Of a stretch of 39,948 nucleotides of DNA, positions 1-7,881 are shown piece by piece. The translations under genes were made by a program, and so were the position numbers. The number at the start of each line of letters is the position of its first letter. The stretch's first letter is position 1. The notes under the pieces are model-generated. The model saw nothing but the letters and a program-made list of their open reading frames with translations, was not told the origin of the DNA and did not search any database. The DNA is from a virus, in the IMG/VR virus record IMGVR_UViG_3300028557_000085, positions 1 through 39,948 of that record; one strand, written 5' to 3'.

Positions 1-914
1 AATGCGCCACCGTCTAACGGCCTCCACATAGACCCGCCACTTATTGCTGTTGCCCCTAAACGAAGACCAAGTCCAGCAGCGTTAGCCGAAGAACGTGTTC
101 CTGTGTAAAACGCTAAAGACGGCCCAAATTTTGGGCCGCGATTTGCGGCAACGGAGGTTCCGCTGTTTACCAACTGCCACAAACCTAGCCCCTCCATGCC
201 AAACCAGTAAGTCGTCTGCATCTTCGTGCGCGGGTTCGCCAACTCTCGGCCGACCAAATCCCGAGTCATCAAACTCGCCGCACTATTCGCCGTCTGCGAA
301 GGCGCAATGTTGCCCACGCCGTTTAGGGTGGCGTTGCCGTCGATGGTGACGTTGGTGGAGAAGGTTGTGGGGTTTGTAAAATAGTTGTTTGTAAAGGCGA
401 TATTCGCTGCGGTTAACGTGCCGTTGATGGTGACGTTTGTCTCAAAAGTGGCGGCGTTACTGACTCCGAGGGTTCCGGTGGCCGTGATGTTGCCGAATGT
501 GACGGCGTTAGTTGTGCCGAGGCCGAGGTTCGTGCGGGTCGCTGCGGCGGCGGTGTTGGTGTTAAAGCTAATGCCGCTAGACGATACAATTACAGTGGTA
601 CCAAAAGCTGCCGTTTCGGCGTCTAATTCATTTACCGTGATATCATCAAAAATACTTGTGGCCGAACTCGCGCTGTTTGTCACAATTAAACCATCGCCTC
701 CGCCACTTGATAGATTGATTTTAACTGTGCGAAACTCCACATGGTTAGTCGTCCCAAGGCCGATGGCCGTAGCCGCCGCAGCAGCATTTGTTGCCGTGAG
801 CACCGCACGTCCGGTCGCCGTGGCGTCCGTGATATTGACCGAGGTCGGCGGGTTGTCGATCTGGCCGTAGGCGGTGCCGGCGGCCAGCAGTAAAATGGTG
901 AGCAGGCGGTTCAT
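1..914 (-). CDS. fibre-like protein with signal peptide, copy A (partial, runs off the left edge)
   Basis: The gene starts at ATG 914 and stays open for 304 codons to base 1, so its 3' end lies outside the window. The N-terminus (MNRLLTILLLAAGTAYG, then QIDN) is a Sec-type signal peptide without a lipobox cysteine. It is followed by Ala/Thr/Asn-rich repeats around TRTNLGLGTTNAVTFGNIT and two TNVTI(N/D)G units, then an MTRDL segment and a distinct C-terminal domain with TTYWFGMEGLG. Low-complexity N/T/G repeats followed by a variable C-terminus are typical of phage fibre or receptor-binding proteins. A signal peptide on such a protein is odd and might mean export or a host-surface role. The gene lies 2 nt downstream of the 105-aa gene. 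The first 38 residues and the central repeats match the complete gene at 37602-38765, but the C-termini are unrelated. Receptor binding is inference. Confidence 0.7.
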   Translation of the reverse strand, partial: MNRLLTILLLAAGTAYGQIDNPPTSVNITDATATGRAVLTATNAAAAATAIGLGTTNHVEFRTVKINLSSGGGDGLIVTNSASSATSIFDDITVNELDAETAAFGTTVIVSSSGISFNTNTAAAATRTNLGLGTTNAVTFGNITATGTLGVSNAATFETNVTINGTLTAANIAFTNNYFTNPTTFSTNVTIDGNATLNGVGNIAPSQTANSAASLMTRDLVGRELANPRTKMQTTYWFGMEGLGLWQLVNSGTSVAANRGPKFGPSLAFYTGTRSSANAAGLGLRLGATAISGGSMWRPLDGGA

Positions 915-916
915 TT

Positions 917-1234
917 TTAGATTCCTTCTTTGGCGACGAAGTCCTTGGCAGTGCTGCTGCAACGCAAAAACACTCGTTGCGATGGCACCCAGGCTGAATT
1001 AAACGTCACGCTGCCGCCGGGCTGCACTTGGATGCCGTTGAGTTCCGTGGCTGCTTCTCCGAAGTTGATGCGCATGAGCGTGTCGCTGATGTTCTGGAAC
1101 ACCAGATAGGTGCGCGACTCGTTGGCCGGCATGACCGACTGCACTCCGAGGGCGGCAGTGGTAACGGCGGTTTCGGTGCTGTGATCCAGCACATTGCCGG
1201 TGGATGGTTTAGTTTTTACGTTAGGGAATGCCAT
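917..1234 (-). CDS. small putative virion protein, copy A (105 aa)
   Basis: This 105-aa protein has no signal peptide or membrane segment. Its centre (RTYLVFQNISDTLMRI, then a PGGSVTF turn and a WVPSQ strand) looks like one small beta-sandwich domain, as in phage decoration or fibre-base proteins. It sits between the adaptor-like gene and the fibre gene, and its stop (TAA) is 2 nt before the fibre ATG, so the two are probably made together. The homologue at 38768-39085 is roughly 80% identical, with differences clustered in residues 14-35 and 57-68. No Shine-Dalgarno is visible; the start is preceded by AAACCT. The function is unknown; a virion role comes from context. Confidence 0.7.
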   Translation of the reverse strand: MAFPNVKTKPSTGNVLDHSTETAVTTAALGVQSVMPANESRTYLVFQNISDTLMRINFGEAATELNGIQVQPGGSVTFNSAWVPSQRVFLRCSSTAKDFVAKEGI

Positions 1235-1250
1235 AGGTTTTAGTAGTTGG

Positions 1251-1871
1251 TTAGTATTGCGAGACCTGCGCGGACCACCGGCGGGTTTGCTTTTGCTGGA
1301 AGGTGAATTTCTCGGTCTCCTTGACGATGCTCAGTTCGGCCCGGCCATACATGACCTGCGCTTTGTCGATTTGTCCGTCCTCGGTCAAAAGGTCGCCGGT
1401 GAGGGAGAATTTGAGGTAGTCGGCCAAAATCTGCGGGACCGTCTGCGCGAGGGCCGTGGCGAGCACGGTCGATATGACCGTGGCGGGCAGCCGGAAGCGA
1501 ACGTAGATGGTGTCGGGGCAGTCGCTCGGCAGGCGGATCTTGTCTAAGTCGAGGGAGAAGTGGATCTCGCGGGGGGCGGCGTGGGTGTGCGGGTTGTCTT
1601 GGTAGACCGAGAACACATCGCCGATCTCGGGTTTGTCGACCTGCGCCAGATCAAGATAGATGTCCTCGTCCACGCCGGTCTGGGTGGTCCGCTCTTCGGT
1701 GCGCGTGAGGTCGGGCCAATCGTAAAATTCCCACGCATCCCGAAGGTGCGAAGAAAGGTTGTCCACCATGATCGTCTTGGTGGTCGTGGGCAGATTGTCG
1801 ATGCTGCTGCCATCCAAGCCAGCGCGGCTGGCGGCGTTGGTCACGATGCTGGAGACGGTCACGGTTTTCAT
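1251..1871 (-). CDS. head-tail adaptor-like protein, copy A (206 aa)
   Basis: The start chosen is ATG 1871 (MKTVTVSSIVTNAASRAG), which overlaps the stop of the 92-aa gene as TAATG and matches the start in the second copy. An upstream extension in frame would overlap that gene completely and is rejected. The N-terminal helical part (SSIVTNAASRAGLDG, WEFYDWPDL), a beta middle and the helical end (LADYLKFSLTGDLL, QVMYGRAELSIVKE) resemble the adaptor/gatekeeper proteins that dock under the portal in short-tailed phages (T7 gp11 or P22 gp4 type). Its place a few genes after portal agrees. The assignment rests on pattern and context. It is nearly identical to 39102-39722 apart from patches near residues 70-110. 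Confidence 0.6.
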   Translation of the reverse strand: MKTVTVSSIVTNAASRAGLDGSSIDNLPTTTKTIMVDNLSSHLRDAWEFYDWPDLTRTEERTTQTGVDEDIYLDLAQVDKPEIGDVFSVYQDNPHTHAAPREIHFSLDLDKIRLPSDCPDTIYVRFRLPATVISTVLATALAQTVPQILADYLKFSLTGDLLTEDGQIDKAQVMYGRAELSIVKETEKFTFQQKQTRRWSAQVSQY

Positions 1872-2149
1872 TACGCGGCCTCCTTGATCACGATGATCTG
1901 CGCGGCCTTCCCGGCGAAGGTGTAGTCGCTGTCGCGGTTGACGTTGCCAGCAGCCGACCGGACGTAGACGCCGGGCGAATGCCGGTTGTAGAGCGGGATG
2001 CCGGAACCAGCCAGAACACGCCAAGCCGAGCCAACCGGCGCCGAGGAATCCAGCGGCAGGTCAGCGTAGGTGCCCACCTCGCGGGCCAGCGGCGCGGTGG
2101 CCGATGGTGCGCTGGGAGCAAAGCCGCCGGTTAGAGCGTTGTAGGTCAT
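1871..2149 (-). CDS. small virion-associated protein, copy A (92 aa)
   Basis: This 92-aa protein (MTYNALTGGFAPSAPS...) has a Pro/Ala/Ser-rich N-terminus. A compact domain follows (GTYADLPLDSSAPVGSAWRV, then GVYVRSAAG and DYTFAGKAA). This looks like the small beta domain that phages often encode beside head-fibre or adaptor genes. It starts 1 nt after the 77-aa gene ends and its TAA overlaps the adaptor ATG, so the genes form one translational unit. In the second copy (39719 to the window end) the stop is shifted by one codon, giving an extra Gln. No specific function is recognised. Confidence 0.65.
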   Translation of the reverse strand: MTYNALTGGFAPSAPSATAPLAREVGTYADLPLDSSAPVGSAWRVLAGSGIPLYNRHSPGVYVRSAAGNVNRDSDYTFAGKAAQIIVIKEAA

Positions 2150-2150
2150 A

Positions 2151-2384
2151 CTATGGCGAGGCCAAGCGGGTCACGGTGGCCAGCGGCGTGTTATCCACGG
2201 TCGGCGGTTGGGTCACATAAGTGAAAGTCACATAGGCAACGATGGTGCCGGTGCTGCCGCCTTCACGGTAGGTCACGGTCTGGGCGTTGTTGGTCGCGCC
2301 GTGGTAGGTAAAGGCGATGTAGTCGTGCTGCGGGATGTTTAATCCGGCGACATTTCGGACGGCGACGTTGGGGGAAAAGGCCAT
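2151..2384 (-). CDS. small hypothetical virion-module protein (77 aa)
   Basis: This 77-aa protein (MAFSPNVAVRNVAGLNIPQHD...) is rich in Thr, Val and Ala with alternating hydrophobic residues (TGTIVAYVTFTYVTQPP), suggesting a small all-beta fold. It starts 3 nt after the portal stop and ends 1 nt before the 92-aa gene. The unit MAF.PNV at its start is also seen at the start of the 105-aa protein, which may be a shared N-terminal signature. It could be a head-surface or adaptor accessory protein. The function is unknown. Confidence 0.6.
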   Translation of the reverse strand: MAFSPNVAVRNVAGLNIPQHDYIAFTYHGATNNAQTVTYREGGSTGTIVAYVTFTYVTQPPTVDNTPLATVTRLASP

Positions 2385-2387
2385 AGG

Positions 2388-4505
2388 TTAAGCCGCTGCC
2401 TGCGGACCTCCGAGTTGTTGCTCCTGCGCCATCTGCTGGAGCGCGGGCTGCGCGCCGACCCGGCCGATGACGGCGTTTTGCGACTGCTGGAGCTGGAAGG
2501 TGAATGCCTGCATGCGGGCGTCCAACATGCGGCGGAAGATTTCGTCCTGCTGGTAGCGTTGGCTGACGGCGGGGTTGCTTTGGATGATTTGCTGGAGAGT
2601 CTGCAAGCGGACTTGGGCGTTTTGGCCGCCCTCTTTCATTGGGGGCTCGGTGCCGGCGGCGATCTTGGCAAAGGCGCCCTGCTCGTCTTCGATCTCCTGC
2701 TGGGTCGCGGCGCCGATGTCTTGGACCAGCATGCTCGCCATGTTGGGATCGACGGCTTGGAACATGTATTTGATGAGGCCAACGCGGTCGATGACGCCGA
2801 ATGAATCCATCGGGACGAGGATCTTGGCGAGGTAGTTCAACTTGGCGCCGAGGGCTTCGGCATCGAGCATGCGGGCGTCGAATTCGGCGGTTATGTCAAA
2901 CCTGCCGCGGATGTCCTGCGGGCTGGCGTTAAAGGGGAGCTGGTTGCCGGTCACCCGGGCGACTTCCTCCGGCGACATATACTGCTGCGCAAGGGCCATC
3001 GTCTGGACAACGCAGAGCTTCATGTCGAGGAGCCAGGTGTCGATTAGCTCTTGGGTGTGCAGCATGGCGAGCTGGGGCGGGACGCCTTGGGACATGCGGC
3101 CGAAGTAATTGTCCACGTCCAGCCGGGTGGCGGCTTCAACTTCGATGCTGCCCTGGCTGACCCGCGGGGGCTCCATGAAGCTGACCTCACCTTGCCTCCG
3201 CTCGGGGATCTGGACGCCGGGGCCGAGGACGAGGTCGAACTTGCCGCGGTTGGCCGGCACGCGCACTGGGGGGAGCACGCTGAGGCTGGCGGCGTCTACG
3301 CGGAAGTCGCGCTGGGTCTTGATCTCGTTCTGAGCCGTCTGGCAGATCTCCGGCACGCCGCGGGACTCGAGGAGCGGGCGGGTGGTGCGCTCGCGGGCTA
3401 GCTCGACAAAAGGATAAAGGCCGTGGGCGTAGGGCAGGATCTCATGGCTGGCGACCGTGTCAGGGACGTGGAAGGACATGATGCTGCGCGTCACGCGGAC
3501 GGCGCCGGTCTTCTCGTCGATCTCTTTTCTGTAAACGTGCCAAACTTCTACCATGTCGCGCAGCTGCTCGTAGAGGTATTGGTCGGTGCGGTGCAGGTTT
3601 GCCGTGATCCGGCGCATCTCGCCCTTGTGCTTGCTGGTGCGCTCAACCCAGTCCTCGTCCCAGCCTTCGATCATGCCGCGCTCGCGCAGTTCAACCTCGG
3701 TGAGCAGTTCCCGGCGGGCCACGAAGGCAGCGCGCTGCAGGCTGAAGGTCTGGATTGGGAAGATGATGTCCTCGAAGGCTTCCAGGGCGGTCCACACCGG
3801 CTTGTTCTCAAAAATATAAGGGCTGTCCCACTCGACGACACCCTTCTCGCGCAGCTCGCGCACCTTGGCCGGCTTGCCGAGTTCCGGCACGATCTCACCG
3901 AGCAGCTGGGCGGCGAGTTCTTCCTGCAGAGGATCAAGGACAACCTCGATGAGGGCTTGGATGTTGGCCGCCTGCTCGGGGTCTTGCTGCGCCGCGGCCT
4001 CAAGCATACCCATGGCGTCGTCCAGCGTGAAGGTCTTGACCTCGGTGCGGGTGGTGGTCTGCCAGTCGATGGCCATGACGGCGAGGCCGTAGGTTTCCCG
4101 AAACTCAGCGGCTAGGCGGACCTCGCGCTGGAGGTCAGAGAGGCAATGCTGAAAGAGGAGCCATTTGAGCACAGCCTCCGCGGCGTTGCGCTTGTCGATG
4201 TCCATGCTTTCGACCGGCTGGACCTGCACGCGGGACTTGAAGAACGCGGAGGTCAGCATGGCGACGTGGTCGCGGACGATGTTGTCGCTGAGGAAGATCT
4301 TACAGTCGCTTGAGCCGTCCCAAGGGAATGGCTGGGCGCCGAGGCTGCCCTTGCGCTTGCGGCCGTCTTCGTTTTGCCCGGGCCAGATGCAGTAGCGGGT
4401 GTTCCAATTGCGCAGCTTGCGCTGGATGTAGGTGCTGGCGTCGCTGTCAGCCTGCTCAACCTCGCCGAGGATTTCTACGATCTTGTCGCGGTCGATGGGT
4501 TTCAA
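2388..4505 (-). CDS. portal protein (705 aa)
   Basis: The portal forms the dodecameric ring at the packaging vertex. The 705-aa length and the N-terminal signature FPWDGSSDCKIFLSDNIVRD (about residues 60-80), followed by an AMLTSAFFKSRVQV segment, match portals of podoviruses. A wing/stem region with long helices follows, and the C-terminus is Gln-rich (LQQIIQSN..., then LQQMAQEQQLGGPQ), as in portal barrels. The start codon is TTG at 4505 (TTG AAA CCC ATC), overlapping the TGA of the 111-aa gene as TTGA, which supports this unusual start by translational coupling. It lies after capsid and before the adaptor-like gene, the normal head-gene order. The identification is strong; the exact portal subfamily was not determined. 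Confidence 0.88.
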   Translation of the reverse strand: MKPIDRDKIVEILGEVEQADSDASTYIQRKLRNWNTRYCIWPGQNEDGRKRKGSLGAQPFPWDGSSDCKIFLSDNIVRDHVAMLTSAFFKSRVQVQPVESMDIDKRNAAEAVLKWLLFQHCLSDLQREVRLAAEFRETYGLAVMAIDWQTTTRTEVKTFTLDDAMGMLEAAAQQDPEQAANIQALIEVVLDPLQEELAAQLLGEIVPELGKPAKVRELREKGVVEWDSPYIFENKPVWTALEAFEDIIFPIQTFSLQRAAFVARRELLTEVELRERGMIEGWDEDWVERTSKHKGEMRRITANLHRTDQYLYEQLRDMVEVWHVYRKEIDEKTGAVRVTRSIMSFHVPDTVASHEILPYAHGLYPFVELARERTTRPLLESRGVPEICQTAQNEIKTQRDFRVDAASLSVLPPVRVPANRGKFDLVLGPGVQIPERRQGEVSFMEPPRVSQGSIEVEAATRLDVDNYFGRMSQGVPPQLAMLHTQELIDTWLLDMKLCVVQTMALAQQYMSPEEVARVTGNQLPFNASPQDIRGRFDITAEFDARMLDAEALGAKLNYLAKILVPMDSFGVIDRVGLIKYMFQAVDPNMASMLVQDIGAATQQEIEDEQGAFAKIAAGTEPPMKEGGQNAQVRLQTLQQIIQSNPAVSQRYQQDEIFRRMLDARMQAFTFQLQQSQNAVIGRVGAQPALQQMAQEQQLGGPQAAA

Positions 4506-4837
4506 GGGACGAGGATGGTGGTGTTGCGGGGTGTGTATTTAACGACCGTCTCGGGGTTCTTCTTCTTGAACCAATCGCGGAATCCCTTGTCCTGCCAGCA
4601 GCCGGGGTTGGTGCCGTGCCAAGCCCAGTAAGCGTCGGCGTCGATGCTCATCTCGCGGACGCCGATGCCTTCAATGGCGCAGTTCTCTAGACGGGCGTTG
4701 GCCTGGGCAATGCGTTGCTGGCGCGTGGCCGCTAGGACAGCGTCCGCATGCCAGCCGCGCAGCAATTCCTCCTTGACGAGGTGCTGCATCTCATCGCCCA
4801 AATCGGCGACAAGATCGCTCCAAAGTGTTTCAGCCAT
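4502..4837 (-). CDS. hypothetical head-module protein (111 aa)
   Basis: This 111-aa soluble protein starts MAETLWSDLVADLGDEMQ and is largely helical in its first half. The second half is Trp-rich (AYWAWHGTNPGCWQDKGFRDWFKKKN). It ends with a TTGA overlap into the portal start. Its place between the decoration-like protein and the portal suggests a morphogenesis role. No conserved family is recognised with certainty. Confidence 0.6.
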   Translation of the reverse strand: MAETLWSDLVADLGDEMQHLVKEELLRGWHADAVLAATRQQRIAQANARLENCAIEGIGVREMSIDADAYWAWHGTNPGCWQDKGFRDWFKKKNPETVVKYTPRNTTILVP

Positions 4838-4884
4838 CCTAACTGCTGCGGCCCCCGGAGGAGCCGCAGAGTGTTAGAACAGTC

Positions 4885-5343
4885 TTAGATCGCGGACAGG
4901 GAAACGATCTGCAGATAGACATGCAGCTCGCCCTGAGTGTGATCGGCCAAGCTGTCGCCCGCCGTGCAGGCGAAGGCGGCTTGGATGTATTTCGGCGAGG
5001 CGGAAGTGCCTGCGGCGAACACATAGGGGACCGTGGCTTCAACTTTGTAATCGACCACGGTGCCGCCCGGGTTCAGCTCTTGCGAGGTGATGAACTCGTC
5101 AGCGTCAGCTACCGTGTCGTTGTGGCCAACCTCAACGGTGGTCGAGATGGTCGCAGCGTCAGAGCTGTCGAAGTCGGTAACAACCTTGGTTGCGGCGGAC
5201 TTGACAACCGTGCCGGCGACAACCGGGATGAGGTTGATGGTCTGCGCAGCGTCGGTGTCGGTGAGGTCGTCGTGCGTGACGATAACCTTGTGGGTAAAGC
5301 CGGTGGCGGCTTTGGTTTCAGCGGGGAGTTCGTATGTTTTCAT
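4885..5343 (-). CDS. putative head decoration protein (152 aa)
   Basis: This 152-aa protein is encoded directly after the major capsid gene, the usual site of a decoration or head-stabilising protein. The sequence is rich in Thr, Val and Asp with short alternating strands (TINLIPVVAGTVVKSAATKVV and similar) and no membrane segment, which suggests an all-beta fold. The start MKTYELPAETK at ATG 5343 has an A/T-rich leader (AATATAATTCA) and no real Shine-Dalgarno. The function is inferred from position and composition only. Confidence 0.6.
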   Translation of the reverse strand: MKTYELPAETKAATGFTHKVIVTHDDLTDTDAAQTINLIPVVAGTVVKSAATKVVTDFDSSDAATISTTVEVGHNDTVADADEFITSQELNPGGTVVDYKVEATVPYVFAAGTSASPKYIQAAFACTAGDSLADHTQGELHVYLQIVSLSAI

Positions 5344-5367
5344 TGAATTATATTCTCTGGTTTACGA

Positions 5368-6378
5368 CTAGGAAGTCGCGGCGAACTTGGCCAAGCCTTT
5401 GGGGTTCATGCAGACGAGCGCGGCGATTGCATCGACGAGCGCACGTTTACCACCGCCCATGTCTTCCAACTCTTGGAAGCGGGGGCGACGGCCGTAACGG
5501 AGTTCGATCATGTCGGCGCTGAGGACATAGCCGCGGCGAAGCTGCGAGGCTTCGGCTTGGTCCTTGGCCAAGAACAGCGAGGGCACGATGTCGAGCACAC
5601 CGAAGTCGCCGTGGAAGCTGTCGATGGACGCCACAATCTTCTTCGACTCGGCGGACTGGCTGAAGGTGCGGATCGAGAGACCGGCCTTGTGGTCAGTTCC
5701 ACCCGCGAAGCGAGTGAAGTTAGTGAAGGCGCGCTTCAGTTCGGGACCGCAGACGAGCATCATGCTGCTCATGGTGCCGGTGACTTGGTACATGCTCTGC
5801 AGCACGGCCTGCACTTCGGTCTCGATGAGGGAGGCGGTGGCGGTCGTGTTGATGCTGGCGGCCGGCGTGCGGAACGCGGCAGGGACCGGGAGGTCAGTTT
5901 GCGCACTGTTGCTGATCCAACTGCCGAGACCGCGTGTGCGGTATGGGTTGGTGCTGGCCTGCTCTTGGCTGTCGCGGTCGGAACAGACGGCGGACTCAAT
6001 GTCGCGCTTCAGTTCGACGAGGCTCTTGGAAACGCTGTGCGCAAACGCTTTGTTCTTGCCGATGCCGGCGATGTCGGAGATCTGCGTGAAGTCATCAACC
6101 TTGATTGAGCGGCGGAACTTCATCGCGCGGCCCGAAAGCAATGCGCGGGTGGAAGAGGCGTCGTCAAACGTGGCAACGTCGGCGTTGGTGAGCACGCCGT
6201 CAAAGGACGGGTCTTTGTACTCATCGGCCTGCCAGGAGAAAACTCCGGGATTAGTGATGTCGGCGCCTTTGCGGGCGGTCGAGGTGACTGGGGTGTTTTT
6301 GTTATCAACAATGCTGATAACGTCCGCGAGGTCTTCGCGAAGTCCCGAGAAATTCGGGAATACTGTGCCTTGTGACAT
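5368..6378 (-). CDS. major capsid protein, SU10/DUF5309-like (336 aa)
   Basis: This is the main shell subunit with the HK97-like fold. The opening NFSGLREDLADVISIVDNK with TPVTSTARKGAD is characteristic of the SU10-type major capsid family. An early WQADEY strand, the long acidic helix (KSLVELKRDIESAVCSD) and a C-terminal R-P-R-F domain (ELRYGRRPRFQELEDMGG) follow. The length (336 aa) is normal. It lies between scaffold upstream and the putative decoration protein downstream. The leader contains AAGAAAGACC but no classic Shine-Dalgarno. The identification is strong by motif, length and neighbours. Confidence 0.88.
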   Translation of the reverse strand: MSQGTVFPNFSGLREDLADVISIVDNKNTPVTSTARKGADITNPGVFSWQADEYKDPSFDGVLTNADVATFDDASSTRALLSGRAMKFRRSIKVDDFTQISDIAGIGKNKAFAHSVSKSLVELKRDIESAVCSDRDSQEQASTNPYRTRGLGSWISNSAQTDLPVPAAFRTPAASINTTATASLIETEVQAVLQSMYQVTGTMSSMMLVCGPELKRAFTNFTRFAGGTDHKAGLSIRTFSQSAESKKIVASIDSFHGDFGVLDIVPSLFLAKDQAEASQLRRGYVLSADMIELRYGRRPRFQELEDMGGGKRALVDAIAALVCMNPKGLAKFAATS

Positions 6379-6408
6379 GATTGGTTGGTCTTTCTTGTTA
6401 GGGTTTCC

Positions 6409-7416
6409 TTACAAGAGCGCCGCGGAAACAAATGACTCAATGTCTTCCATCGAATCTCCCGTCAGTGCTCTCATCGCGCCTTTGGCGCTTTTGCTACTGG
6501 TGGAAGATTTCGTTGCGCTGACCGGCTTGGCGGGAGTGGGCGTTTTGGCGATTTCCTTCGACGAAGAGACTTTCTGTGCGGCCTTGGCCTTCGCGGCTTG
6601 AGCACCTTGCTTGGCCATGAGTGTCTGCTCTCCGAGAAGAGCAAGACCGACCCAGTATTCAGCCTGCGGGAGCTTCAGCAGCTCCGGCGCCTGCCTAACC
6701 GTGGCGGTGAACGCCTGGTGCATCTGGGTGCCTTTTTTGAAGATGTCTGGGAACAGGGACTTGGCGGATTCAAGCGCCGGCTGGCGTTGGGCAAGCCATT
6801 GCTGGCGGGCCGGCACGTACAGCGTAAGCACATCGTCGCTTTTTATGAGGTAGTCTTTGACCTGGTCGGCATCGAGGTAGACCTCTGTGCCGTCTGGGCG
6901 TTTGACTGTGGCGCCGTCCGTATTGCGCAGAGCCCATCGGCGGACCTCTTGGGCGGACTTGATTTTAGCATCAAGCGCCTCCTGCGTGTCCACGTCGGCC
7001 AGCGGGTTGTCGGCCGTGGGGGAGAGCACCGGGCGAGCGGCTTCATTGAGCTGCGCTTCGTATTCGGCGACCTTGGCCTTGGCCTCTTCCGCTTCAGCGG
7101 CTAGGGCGGTGGCTTTCTCCTCGGCGGACTTCCGGGCGGCGGTCAGCTTGTCGATGCGTCGCTGGACTTTCTCCCGCGGGACATCTTCGGCTTCCTCGTC
7201 CTGTTCTTCCTCGGCTTCTTCGGCCTCGGAAACATCTTCAGCCGGATCTTCAGTCTCCGGCTTGTCTTCTTCGTCTTGTGAAAGATCGCTATCGCTTTCT
7301 GATGCTTCGCTGTTGTCTGCCTTTGCCGGCTCGGGTGAAAAACCCAAGTCGCCTAGTGCGGACGACAAAACATCAACTTCTCCTGCCGATTGATCGGCAA
7401 CCGTAACTTCCTCCAT
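6409..7416 (-). CDS. scaffolding protein (335 aa)
   Basis: This protein guides capsid assembly and is lost on maturation. A very acidic low-complexity region (about residues 30-80, runs of Glu/Asp/Ser) is followed by a predicted coiled coil (about 80-130, VQRRIDKLTAARKSAEEK). A helical middle with QEVRRWALRNTDGATVKRP comes next, then a basic Ala/Lys/Ser-rich tail (about 270-320), as expected for capsid-binding. It is encoded immediately upstream of the major capsid. Unlike many genes here it has a good Shine-Dalgarno (GGGAGG, 8 nt before ATG 7416), and it opens a transcription unit after a long leader. Confidence 0.82.
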   Translation of the reverse strand: MEEVTVADQSAGEVDVLSSALGDLGFSPEPAKADNSEASESDSDLSQDEEDKPETEDPAEDVSEAEEAEEEQDEEAEDVPREKVQRRIDKLTAARKSAEEKATALAAEAEEAKAKVAEYEAQLNEAARPVLSPTADNPLADVDTQEALDAKIKSAQEVRRWALRNTDGATVKRPDGTEVYLDADQVKDYLIKSDDVLTLYVPARQQWLAQRQPALESAKSLFPDIFKKGTQMHQAFTATVRQAPELLKLPQAEYWVGLALLGEQTLMAKQGAQAAKAKAAQKVSSSKEIAKTPTPAKPVSATKSSTSSKSAKGAMRALTGDSMEDIESFVSAALL

Positions 7417-7483
7417 GGTCTAAACCTCCCAAGATGGTGCCAGGGTGAACGTCACCAAGACCGACCGACTAAAACAAACCACA

Positions 7484-7501
7484 GCCCCGACACAGCGGGG
7501 C
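7484..7501 (-). terminator. candidate intrinsic terminator upstream of the scaffold gene
   Basis: On the minus strand a perfect 6-bp stem GCCCCG/CGGGGC with a 6-nt loop is followed by TGTGGTTTGTTTT. The U-rich tail is interrupted, so termination may be partial. It would end or attenuate leftward transcription arriving from the terminase cluster. Confidence 0.45.
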
Positions 7502-7761
7502 ACTCCTTAATCGATAACCTGATTATGCGGCATAGCTGAACATTTGTCCAGCACTTATTTCGCTGGATAGAAAAGGCACTACTTGTGCGCAAGTGTTGCG
7601 CGAAAGATGCTTTTGGGATCTTTGGGGGGAATGATGCGCATTGCTTGCAAATGGCTTCCGAGGACATTTGGCGAGAATGGCTTAAAGGGTATGCTGTTTG
7701 TGCTGGCGGCCGGAGATCGACTGAGAGTTCATCTGGGGGTTGTAAATCAAACAGCGGATTG

Positions 7762-7797
7762 CTGGTGTAGCGCGAAGACTACACCAGACCGGTGTAG
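7762..7797. promoter_or_regulatory. mutually exclusive hairpins (CTGGTGTAG / CTACACCAG / GGTGTAG)
   Basis: A perfect 9-bp stem, CTGGTGTAG (7762-7770) with CTACACCAG (7779-7787) and an 8-nt loop, overlaps a second possible stem in which CTACACC (7779-7785) pairs with GGTGTAG (7791-7797). The two cannot form together, an arrangement seen in attenuators and in multi-site operators. Confidence 0.45.
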
Positions 7798-7816
7798 CGT
7801 TGCGTTCCCGAGCGGG

Positions 7817-7836
7817 ATGTCGGCTATACCCGACAT
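7817..7836. promoter_or_regulatory. 7-bp perfect inverted repeat ATGTCGG/CCGACAT
   Basis: ATGTCGG (7817-7823) and CCGACAT (7830-7836) flank a CTATAC loop. No U-tract follows on either strand, so an operator or RNA structure is more likely than a terminator. Confidence 0.35.
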
Positions 7837-7881
7837 GGTATAAAGCGGTCGGGCGGCGGCTTTTTATACCCGAGCTGGAAC

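Larger units (their letters stand above)
915..2097. repeat. left copy of the end block (collinear with 38766-39948)
   Basis: Every gene boundary here has its partner 37,851 bases to the right with no net indel over 1,183 bases. Identity is near-complete at 1680-2097 and lower in patches within the 105-aa gene and at about 1540-1660. Confidence 0.85.
7417..7881 (-). promoter_or_regulatory. 465-base non-coding leader before the scaffold-capsid-portal genes
   Basis: No convincing gene is seen here on either strand; short open stretches lack ribosome sites and protein-like composition. It holds three hairpin elements (listed separately) and the scaffold Shine-Dalgarno. It separates the small genes after the terminase from the head operon, so a promoter for the head genes and/or attenuation is likely. 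I could not pick out one clear -35/-10 pair. Confidence 0.45.

Noticed and set aside
385-870. Plus-strand Val/Ala-rich frame opposite the fibre repeats
   Set aside because: The minus-strand frame translates through the same bases into a signal peptide and fibre repeats shared with copy B; the plus frame is its reflection.
1-2097. A diversity-generating retroelement acting on the fibre gene
   Set aside because: The fibre tips differ completely rather than at scattered adenine positions, and no reverse transcriptase or template repeat is seen.
5564-6601. Plus-strand open frame of 345 codons across the capsid and scaffold genes
   Set aside because: It crosses the ends of two well-identified minus-strand genes and has no recognisable motif; antisense shadow.
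7452-7843. Short open frames on both strands in the leader before the scaffold gene
   Set aside because: They overlap hairpins, lack ribosome sites and do not abut neighbouring genes as real genes here do.
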